A DNA stretch of 16,993 nt, taken from contig NZ_CALNBI010000007.1 in assembly GCF_937874145.1 (NCBI RefSeq), positions 1 through 16,993 on the forward strand, given 5' to 3'. Shown in pieces: positions 1 to 5,149 of the stretch (positions within the stretch are counted from its first letter, which is position 1; every line of letters begins with the position of its first letter). Below the pieces are notes generated by a model that was given only the letters and a program-made list of their open reading frames with translations, did not search any database and was not told the origin of the DNA. The stretch comes from an uncultured Chitinophaga sp. Lineage in GTDB: Bacteria > Bacteroidota > Bacteroidia > Chitinophagales > Chitinophagaceae. The translations under genes and the position numbers were made by a program.

Positions 1-519
1 CATATCGACGTACTGGTAAACAACGCCGGCCTGGCGCTCGACTTGTCCACCATCGACGAAGGCGATACGGACGATTGGGATACGATGATCGACACCAACG
101 TAAAAGGCCTGTTGTACGTCAGCCGCACGGTGATACCCTGGATGAAGGCGCGGAAGAGCGGGCATATTATCAATATCGGCTCCACCGCGGCCAAGACGGT
201 TTATGCGAAGGGGAACGTGTATTGCGCGACCAAATCGGCCGTGGATGCCATCTCGCAGGGCATGCGGATCGATTTGCTGCCGTATGGCATCAAGGTGACG
301 GCGGTGCACCCCGGGGCTGCGGAGACGGAATTTTCGCTCGTCCGCTTCAAAGGGGACGAGGCAAGGGCTAAAGATGTCTACACTGGTTTTGAGCCGCTGA
401 AGGCTGAAGACGTGGCGGATGTGGTGTGGTATTGCGCTTCCCTCCCGGCACATGTCTGCATCAACGACCTGGTGGTGACGGCAACGGCCCAGGCGAATGC
501 TTATTATACCTTCAAATGA
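1..519 (+). CDS. SDR-family NAD(P)-dependent oxidoreductase, YdfG-like, 5'-truncated by window edge
   Basis: The reading frame is open from base 1 to a TGA at 517-519, giving 172 residues of the C-terminal two thirds of a classical short-chain dehydrogenase. The N-terminal TGxxxGIG nucleotide-binding motif lies outside the window. Visible motifs are NNAG at residues 7-10, the tetrad Asn in DTNVKG (N33), the catalytic Ser in NIGS (S61), and YCATK with Tyr74 and Lys78; the Ser-to-Tyr spacing of 13 is standard. The stretches IINIGSTA, RFKGD and SLPAHV.IN closely resemble E. coli YdfG, which oxidises L-allo-threonine and other 3-hydroxy acids and reduces malonic semialdehyde. A cytoplasmic enzyme of that type is likely, but its substrate cannot be read from sequence. 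It converges with the lipoprotein gene on the other strand. Confidence 0.93.
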   Translation, partial: HIDVLVNNAGLALDLSTIDEGDTDDWDTMIDTNVKGLLYVSRTVIPWMKARKSGHIINIGSTAAKTVYAKGNVYCATKSAVDAISQGMRIDLLPYGIKVTAVHPGAAETEFSLVRFKGDEARAKDVYTGFEPLKAEDVADVVWYCASLPAHVCINDLVVTATAQANAYYTFK

Positions 520-539
520 AAAACTACACATTAGTGTTA

Positions 540-570
540 TTTGACACTTTATGATATAATATTATATTTG
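540..570 (+). promoter_or_regulatory. Predicted Bacteroidota-type promoter of an orphan transcription unit
   Basis: TTTG at 540-543 is followed after 19 nt by TATATTTG at 563-570. This matches the Bacteroidota housekeeping pattern TTTG-N19-21-TAnnTTTG, with a start expected near 575. It begins 20 nt after the dehydrogenase stop codon and points into a region with no recognised gene. A perfect 14-bp AT palindrome (554-567, ATATAATATTATAT) overlaps the -7 element; it could be an operator, or simply low-complexity sequence. Confidence 0.55.
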
Positions 571-733
571 AAATCCCTATCAGACTGGGTATGCCGTAAG
601 GGAAAGTGCAGCTCCGGAGCACGGGTTGCCTTATAAATACCACTTACAGACGAGCACGATCCGAAAGTACCATTACGTCAAAAGGGCGTGATGCCACAGA
701 TGAGCCTATTGTAAATCCTATAACCATATCCCT

Positions 734-895
734 ATGCTAACATTTGTTACTATGTACATCATCAGACTGTACTATCCGAGATGTAAGGAGTTTCTGGGTG
801 CTTATTTCGATAGTTCCCGCAGAAACAATTACGGTCGCTGGGCCATGCGTCAAAGCTGGAAAGCTGAGAAAACATGGTCGTGGGGCTACAACTGA
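734..895 (+). CDS. Possible small basic, Trp/Tyr-rich protein (53 or 47 aa)
   Basis: An ATG at 734 (or a second in-frame ATG at 752) opens a frame ending in TGA at 893-895. The product is small and basic and has no recognised domain. It is rich in aromatic residues, with four Trp in the last 21 positions and the ending KTWSWGYN. There is no clear ribosome-binding site, which is not informative in this phylum. The frame is open back to 704, so it is about 64 codons long; a run of that length can arise by chance across six frames. Its position inside the predicted promoter-terminator unit is the main argument in its favour. It may instead be non-coding, or the relic of a longer gene. Confidence 0.2.
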   Translation: MLTFVTMYIIRLYYPRCKEFLGAYFDSSRRNNYGRWAMRQSWKAEKTWSWGYN

Positions 896-913
896 CTCTC
901 ATTCCAAATGCAT

Positions 914-949
914 TAAAAAGAGGACGCCGCAAAGCGCCCTCTTTTTTTT
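914..949. terminator. Bidirectional intrinsic terminator between convergent units
   Basis: AAAGAGG (917-923) pairs with CCTCTTT (938-944). Inside it, CGC (925-927) pairs with GCG (934-936) across one A/C mismatch. The plus strand continues as a run of eight T (942-949). The minus strand reads CTTTTT beyond the hairpin, so it can also stop the lipoprotein transcript, whose stop codon lies 34 nt upstream. Confidence 0.85.
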
Positions 950-983
950 ATCTATTCAATTCCCGTAAATAGACGAAGTTGAA

Positions 984-2204
984 TTAATCCCAATCCACTC
1001 TTCTCACGCAGATCATTTCTTTTCCACCTGCCCTTTTCCGGTAAGCTACGGCTACCGTTTTTTCCGCCACGGGACGGATCACCGGGAACACGGATTGCTC
1101 GCCTTCGCCGGTCAGGTAGCCGGCAGCGAGGGTTTCCCCTTCGGGGGATTTGCGGACAAAGCCGATCCGGTTGGTGATGGTATCTGCGGGCTCGTCCCAG
1201 GCGAGGAGCAGCTCCCCGCCAGCGGCCGCCGCAATCTGCGGATGTTTGGCCGTTGGTTTGGCGCTGATGCTTTCCCGGCCTGAAAAACTGATGCCGTTGT
1301 TGATGGATTTACCGTAGAATACGCCCTGTCCCCCTCCCATGGTGAACCACGCGAAATGCAGTCCGCCCCGGTTGCTGGTCATAGTGGGCCCGGTATGCGG
1401 GCAACCATTCACGGCCCAGTTATCCGCGCTGATCCGGATGGGCTGCGTGAAGGTTTCTCCGCCGTCTTTGGAATAGATATGCACCATATCGCGGATGGTA
1501 TCGTGGATGATATCGCGGAACGCAACATGGAGGCCTCCCTGCGGATCGGTGTAGAGCGACGTCCGGCAGCACTGGCAGACCGTTTGCACAAGTGGGCGCT
1601 GCCGTTCGAACCCTCCGGCGCCGGAAGTTGAAATATACAGCGTGGAACCTTCGAGCGCATGATCTTTCCGGTTATCCAGCCACACGGCCGCCACATCGCC
1701 CGAAGGCAGCGGCGAAAGGTCGAAATACCGCTGATCGTACCCAGCCGTGTCGGTTACCAACGGAACTGCCTGCTGCCAGGTTCGCCCGCCGTCGGCCGAG
1801 CGCGTGTACCAGACCTTCCCGGCGTATTTGTTGCGCGGGTCCGGGTTGCGCGTTCCGAACATGGCGATCGCTTCGCCGTTGGCTTTAAAAATAATCTTCG
1901 GCATGTTTTCCGGTTGGGGCGAGATGCCCGTTGCGGAGGTAACAGGCACCGGTTTCGCGAAGGTGGCGCCGCCGTCGGTGGATACCGCGTACCAGAGGGC
2001 GCCGTCATCGTCTCCCGGATCCTGTTCTACCCAGCTCACGATCAGCCGGCCGGCCGCATCGTGCGCAATATGCGTGCACGACGCGATCTTATTGGTATCG
2101 GAAAGGATCAGTTCCCCGCCCGCCCGGAAGCCCTGCTTCCGGCCGCAGGCCGCTAAGAAAATGACAATGAAAAATATACAGGTAAAGCGTGTCGTCTTTT
2201 GCAT
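984..2204 (-). CDS. Asp-box (BNR-repeat, sialidase-like) outer-membrane lipoprotein with Cys cluster
   Basis: This 406-residue protein starts with a lipoprotein signal peptide: a basic MQKTTR start, a hydrophobic core, and the lipobox LAAC with lipidated Cys20. I chose the ATG at 2204 over an in-frame start 48 codons upstream because it gives the signal peptide and lies 2 nt after the receptor stop codon, implying translational coupling. Asp-box motifs (SxDGGxTF/W) occur at about 75-82, 136-143 and 245-252, with a degenerate copy near 300-307. They indicate a sialidase-like beta-propeller. The FRIP motif of true sialidases is not visible, so sialidase activity is doubtful. Unusual are the CQCC cluster at 210-213 and GCPH at 267-270, which could bind metal or form disulfides. 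It is the last gene of the receptor operon, so a surface partner of the receptor is likely. Confidence 0.85.
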   Translation of the reverse strand: MQKTTRFTCIFFIVIFLAACGRKQGFRAGGELILSDTNKIASCTHIAHDAAGRLIVSWVEQDPGDDDGALWYAVSTDGGATFAKPVPVTSATGISPQPENMPKIIFKANGEAIAMFGTRNPDPRNKYAGKVWYTRSADGGRTWQQAVPLVTDTAGYDQRYFDLSPLPSGDVAAVWLDNRKDHALEGSTLYISTSGAGGFERQRPLVQTVCQCCRTSLYTDPQGGLHVAFRDIIHDTIRDMVHIYSKDGGETFTQPIRISADNWAVNGCPHTGPTMTSNRGGLHFAWFTMGGGQGVFYGKSINNGISFSGRESISAKPTAKHPQIAAAAGGELLLAWDEPADTITNRIGFVRKSPEGETLAAGYLTGEGEQSVFPVIRPVAEKTVAVAYRKRAGGKEMICVRRVDWD

Positions 2205-2206
2205 GG

Positions 2207-4489
2207 TTACTGTTTGGCGGTGAAGGTGTAGGCTACGCCGAAGTTGAAAGTACGAACCGGCCCCGGGCGGTAGCTCGCGCCGAAAGCGCTTTTCTCCGCG
2301 GTGGTGGCGTATGTTACGTCGAACAGGTTGCGGCAGTTGACCCAGCACTCGAACGATCCCAGCTGGTACCCCGCGCGGGCATTGAACAAATCATACCCGC
2401 CATAACGCGCGGTATTGGCAGGATCCATGAAATAGCTGCCCACATGCTGCCACTCCATCCCCAGGCGAAGGCCGCTGACGAACGACGGCTTCCAGTTCAC
2501 TTCCGAATTCGTGATCCATTCAGGAGCGGTGTTCATGCGGTTGCCGTTGTAGGAAGTGCCCTTGTCTTCAAACTCCACGAAATCATGCTGCGCATAGGTG
2601 CCGCCGGTGCGGATTTGAAGGGAAGGCAAAAGATCATACCGCACGCTCCACTCCACCCCGCTGTGCTTCGTTTCGCCCGCATTGCGGTTCTCGGTGGAGT
2701 TGTCTGCCAGGCGCACACTGATGATTTCGTTCTCGCCGTCCATCCGGTAAATGCTTGCCTCCGCATGCCCTTTCCGCCCGGCAAAAGCCATCCAGCCGCC
2801 AATTTCATAATTGCGGTAAGTAGCCGGCTGGAGGACCGGCACTTTCACGCCGCGGTACAGCTCGGAAATGTTCGGCGGCGCAAAGCCAACGCTGTAATTG
2901 GCGTAAAGCCCGCGGCCATGGCCGAAGTCGTAAGTAAGCCCAAGTTTAGGCGTCCAGGCCTGGTAGTGGTTGCGCTCATCCGGCGCGCCGGTGAAGGCGG
3001 AAGGCGGCAGGTAGTTGTCGAAACGGTAATCCATCCGGTCGTACCGCAGCGCGGCGATCAGTTTCATGTTTTTGAAAGGGTTCATTTCGCCTTGTACGTA
3101 CAGCGCGGAATTCACCAGGTCCACTTTGTAATCGGTGAGCACGGAATCAGTGCGCGTATAGCCGATGAAGTTACCCTTCGCATCACGGTCTACGTCAATA
3201 TACTGCGCGTGGTAGGTAGCGGGACTGTAATCCGCGCTGAGGCCCGCTGTGATGGAGGCGCCCTTCCACCCGAAACGTTTCCGGTGCTGCACGAGCAGCC
3301 CCCCGCTCTGGAACGCATCGCTGTTGATTTCGCCTCTTGCTTTCAGGGGATTGCTGGTGGTTTTGATGGCATAGAAAGGGTTCTGCCCGATTTCGTTATG
3401 CCGGTAGAAAACGGAAAAACTCGTCTGGTCGCGGTCGCTCCATTGCTGCTCCAGCGTGCTCCTGAACCGGAAGGCCTTCACCAGCCGGTATGAAAACGTG
3501 TGCATGCTTTTGTAATTGCGGGAGTAGAAATTGCTGCTGTCCACACCGCCGGTCTGGTCAGTTTTGTAATCCACGAATGTGGCGGTGTTGGTCCAGGTGG
3601 CGCGTTCATTGAATTTGTATTGCGTTTTCAGCGTAAGCGCCAGTTTATGGAAATCGCTGTGATCGATCCTGCCGTTGCGCTGATCGCCGTAATAACCGCC
3701 GAACCATACGCCCAGCTTCCCTTTGGTGCCAGACAGGTTGAAGTCGGTGCGCTTGTAACCGCCGTCGTTCATTTCGGCTTGTATTTTCCCGGTGGTGACC
3801 TGCGCGGGTTGCGCGGTGAGGAAATTGACGGCGCCGCCCACGGCTTCGCTGCCGTATAAAGAAGACGCCGGCCCCCTGATCACTTCGATCCTTTGCAGGG
3901 CGGCCATGTTAATTTCGATAAGGGCATTATGGTTGAAATCGCCGACCGTGCGGATGGGGAGCCCGTCTTCCAGGTACAGGAAAAGGCTTTTATACCCGAT
4001 CGGCTGACGGATGGCCATGGTGTGTTGCTCATTCCCCAGGTCCACCATATACACGCCGCTCACTTTGTTCAGGACCTGTTCGAGCGAGGTGGCTTTCGTT
4101 TCCCGGAGGGTTTGGGCGTTGAGGGTACTGATGGCAATGGGCGCGTCGGTACGGTATTGCCGCTGCCGGCCGGCAGACACGATGATCTCGCCCAGCTTGC
4201 CGGCGAGGGGCTCCATTACAAAGGTATATTCATCTTCTCCCGAAACCTTTACGCAGCAGGCCGCATAGCCGATGCAGCTGGCTTTGAGGGAATCCGTGCC
4301 GGGAGGGCAATGCACGGCGAACCGCCCCGAAGCGTCTGTCAGCGAACCGGCGCCACCGGCCTGGATCGTGACATTGGGGAGGGCCTGGCGGGTAAGGGCG
4401 TCGATCACCCTGCCTTTGACCCGCTCCTGCGAACGGGCGGACAGGCCGCAAAAAATGAGGCAAAGCGATATGTATAGAATGCGTTGCAT
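2207..4489 (-). CDS. TonB-dependent outer-membrane receptor (FecA/BtuB-sized)
   Basis: This 760-residue protein has a signal peptide (about 1-21, ending SARSQ), then a carboxypeptidase-regulatory-like beta-sandwich at about 23-95 (GRVIDALTRQALPNVTI, TDASGRF), which is typical of Bacteroidota receptors. The plug domain follows at about 113-226, with the conserved run RIEVIRGPASSLYGS and GGAVNF at 218-223. The rest is a 22-strand-type barrel ending in NLFDVTYAT and FNFGVAYTF. At this length, and with no SusD gene nearby, it resembles siderophore, cobalamin or metal receptors and not the larger SusC glycan importers. It uses TonB-ExbBD energy to import a scarce ligand. It lies between a Cys/His-rich exported protein and a Cys-cluster lipoprotein, so the ligand may be a metal ion or chelate; copper is one guess. 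The substrate is not determinable here. Confidence 0.93.
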   Translation of the reverse strand: MQRILYISLCLIFCGLSARSQERVKGRVIDALTRQALPNVTIQAGGAGSLTDASGRFAVHCPPGTDSLKASCIGYAACCVKVSGEDEYTFVMEPLAGKLGEIIVSAGRQRQYRTDAPIAISTLNAQTLRETKATSLEQVLNKVSGVYMVDLGNEQHTMAIRQPIGYKSLFLYLEDGLPIRTVGDFNHNALIEINMAALQRIEVIRGPASSLYGSEAVGGAVNFLTAQPAQVTTGKIQAEMNDGGYKRTDFNLSGTKGKLGVWFGGYYGDQRNGRIDHSDFHKLALTLKTQYKFNERATWTNTATFVDYKTDQTGGVDSSNFYSRNYKSMHTFSYRLVKAFRFRSTLEQQWSDRDQTSFSVFYRHNEIGQNPFYAIKTTSNPLKARGEINSDAFQSGGLLVQHRKRFGWKGASITAGLSADYSPATYHAQYIDVDRDAKGNFIGYTRTDSVLTDYKVDLVNSALYVQGEMNPFKNMKLIAALRYDRMDYRFDNYLPPSAFTGAPDERNHYQAWTPKLGLTYDFGHGRGLYANYSVGFAPPNISELYRGVKVPVLQPATYRNYEIGGWMAFAGRKGHAEASIYRMDGENEIISVRLADNSTENRNAGETKHSGVEWSVRYDLLPSLQIRTGGTYAQHDFVEFEDKGTSYNGNRMNTAPEWITNSEVNWKPSFVSGLRLGMEWQHVGSYFMDPANTARYGGYDLFNARAGYQLGSFECWVNCRNLFDVTYATTAEKSAFGASYRPGPVRTFNFGVAYTFTAKQ

Positions 4490-4521
4490 GCTCGTGTGTT
4501 AGATGTATACGTACAGTCGCG

Positions 4522-4551
4522 CAAACATGTTGCCGCAGGCATGCGCGCAAA
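4522..4551 (-). promoter_or_regulatory. Weak candidate promoter directly upstream of the TonB receptor
   Basis: On the minus strand TTTG (4548-4551) is followed after 18 nt by CATGTTTG (4522-4529), one base off TAnnTTTG. A start near 4516 would leave a leader of about 26 nt before the ATG at 4489. This may let the receptor and lipoprotein be transcribed separately from the small gene upstream. The spacing is slightly short and the region is GC-rich, so confidence is low. Confidence 0.25.
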
Positions 4552-4580
4552 GGCGCAGGCGTGCGTGAACGGCTGTAGCA

Positions 4581-4619
4581 GACGGATGGAAGTAATCGGA
4601 TACAGGGGCTCCGTCCCTG
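4581..4619 (-). promoter_or_regulatory. Candidate structured segment in the 175-nt gap before the receptor gene
   Basis: CAGGG (4603-4607) can pair with CCCTG (4615-4619) around a 7-nt loop. The loop segment TCCGTC (4610-4615) can instead pair with GACGGA (4581-4586). The two pairings compete, as in a simple switch or attenuator. I see no match to the cobalamin, TPP or FMN riboswitch consensus, and no T-run directly after the hairpin. It may be chance complementarity. Confidence 0.2.
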
Positions 4620-4664
4620 CACCTTGTCAAATTGAAAGGAAAAAATCAGTGAGGAAGAATGGGG

Positions 4665-5024
4665 TTACGCCTTGGGAGGGTGGAACACGGCATGGAGGGG
4701 TCTGGAAGGCACATCCGACAAATATGCCGGGCGGATGCGCACCGCCTTTTCGGGACGCAGCAGCAGCTGCGAGGCGGTTTGTGCAATGAGGATTTCGAAC
4801 TTCTCGGTCACCGAATTGCCGCTATGGTCTTTTTTCTCCTGCTGCTCCATTTTCTTCATGAGCACGCAGTGACCATCGCAATGCATTTTCGGCCTGGACT
4901 TGTTGATGCAAAGCACCCGTGAGATATACTCCTTGTTCAGCGAAAATTCCGCCAGCACGAGACCTTTGCTGAACGTCTGCAGCAAGAGCCCACCGAGAAT
5001 GACTATGACGAAAATCTGTTTCAT
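4665..5024 (-). CDS. Small exported Cys/His protein preceding a TonB receptor; function unknown
   Basis: This 119-residue protein starts at the ATG at 5024, which places a signal peptide or membrane anchor at residues 1-25 (MKQIFVIVILGGLLLQTFSK). An upstream in-frame start at 5063 adds 13 residues and spoils the signal, so I rejected it. The core has a compact motif: LNKEYISRVLCINK, then PKMHCDGHC, with Cys39, Cys49 and Cys53 and with His48 and His52. This could be a metal-binding site in the periplasm. I recall similar LNKxYI...LCINKxxPxxxCxGxC proteins, without assigned function, beside TonB receptors in other Bacteroidota; that is memory, not a search. The C-terminal half is Arg/Pro/His-containing and looks disordered. 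It is the first gene of the predicted operon with the receptor (175 nt downstream) and the lipoprotein. Confidence 0.75.
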   Translation of the reverse strand: MKQIFVIVILGGLLLQTFSKGLVLAEFSLNKEYISRVLCINKSRPKMHCDGHCVLMKKMEQQEKKDHSGNSVTEKFEILIAQTASQLLLRPEKAVRIRPAYLSDVPSRPLHAVFHPPKA

Positions 5025-5032
5025 GAACGTTA

Positions 5033-5040
5033 CAAAAATA
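5033..5040 (-). promoter_or_regulatory. Predicted -7 element for the Cys/His protein-receptor operon
   Basis: The minus strand reads TATTTTTG, a full match to the Bacteroidota -7 consensus TAnnTTTG. It would start transcription near 5028, only about 4 nt before the ATG at 5024, giving an almost leaderless message. No TTTG lies at the -33 position, which would fit a promoter that depends on an activator. Confidence 0.4.
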
Positions 5041-5063
5041 CGTTTCCATTCGCATACGCACAT

Positions 5064-5077
5064 ATGATTTACATCAA
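5064..5077 (-). promoter_or_regulatory. Candidate Crp/Fnr-family operator
   Basis: The minus strand reads TTGAT-GTAA-ATCAT, nine of ten arm positions of the Fnr/Dnr box TTGAT-N4-ATCAA. Its centre (5070.5) lies about 42 nt upstream of the start expected from the -7 element at 5033-5040. That is the classic class II activation distance of about -41.5. The site sits between the sprA terminator and the first gene of the receptor operon. Confidence 0.35.
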
Positions 5078-5086
5078 TGTTCCAAC

Positions 5087-5119
5087 AAAAACGGGGGAAC
5101 CTTCATCATGGTTCCCCCG
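5087..5119 (-). terminator. Intrinsic terminator of the ruvA-sprA unit
   Basis: A perfect 10-bp stem pairs CGGGGGAACC (5092-5101) with GGTTCCCCCG (5110-5119) around an 8-nt loop. On the minus strand it is followed by five T (5087-5091), and it lies about 30 nt after the sprA stop codon. The order of elements fits termination of sprA just before the receptor operon promoter. Confidence 0.88.
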
Positions 5120-5149
5120 CCCGGGTATTGTTTCTTAGTTGTATGTCCC

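Larger units (their letters stand above)
575..949 (+). ncRNA. Candidate orphan transcript (small RNA or short mRNA), about 375 nt
   Basis: The 464-base gap 520-983 is visibly richer in A and T than its flanks. It is bounded by the promoter at 540-570 and the terminator at 914-949, both readable on the plus strand. I see no match to tmRNA (no tRNA-like ends), RNase P RNA (no GAAAGUCCGG core) or a known riboswitch. One short hairpin is visible at 606-622 (GTGC/GCAC closing a loop that contains the palindrome GCTCCGGAGC). The only plausible coding content is the short frame listed separately at 734-895. The transcript is inferred from its signals alone. Confidence 0.35.

Noticed and set aside
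575..949. tmRNA, RNase P RNA or a group I/II intron in the AT-rich gap
   Set aside because: The length is suggestive, but none of their conserved core or end motifs could be found.
744..968. 74-codon plus-strand frame in the AT-rich gap
   Set aside because: It reads through the terminator hairpin and T-run (914-949), so the RNA would end before its stop codon. The other frame, at 734-895, stops before the hairpin and is more plausible.
984..2204. True secreted exo-alpha-sialidase
   Set aside because: Asp boxes occur in many propellers. The FRIP motif is not visible, and the gene sits in a receptor operon without sialic-acid catabolism genes.
2205..2348. N-terminal extension of the Asp-box lipoprotein by 48 codons
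   Set aside because: It overlaps the receptor coding region in another frame and would bury the lipobox signal. The ATG at 2204 fits far better.
2189..3493. Plus-strand open frame of 434 codons opposite the TonB receptor
   Set aside because: It is antisense to clear receptor barrel sequence and has no recognisable domain.
4490..4664. Cobalamin riboswitch upstream of the TonB receptor
   Set aside because: The position would suit a BtuB-type gene, but no B12-box-like sequence or other conserved element of that riboswitch is present.
5025..5063. N-terminal extension of the small Cys/His protein by 13 residues
   Set aside because: It puts charged and Cys residues before the signal peptide and would need translation upstream of the predicted transcription start.
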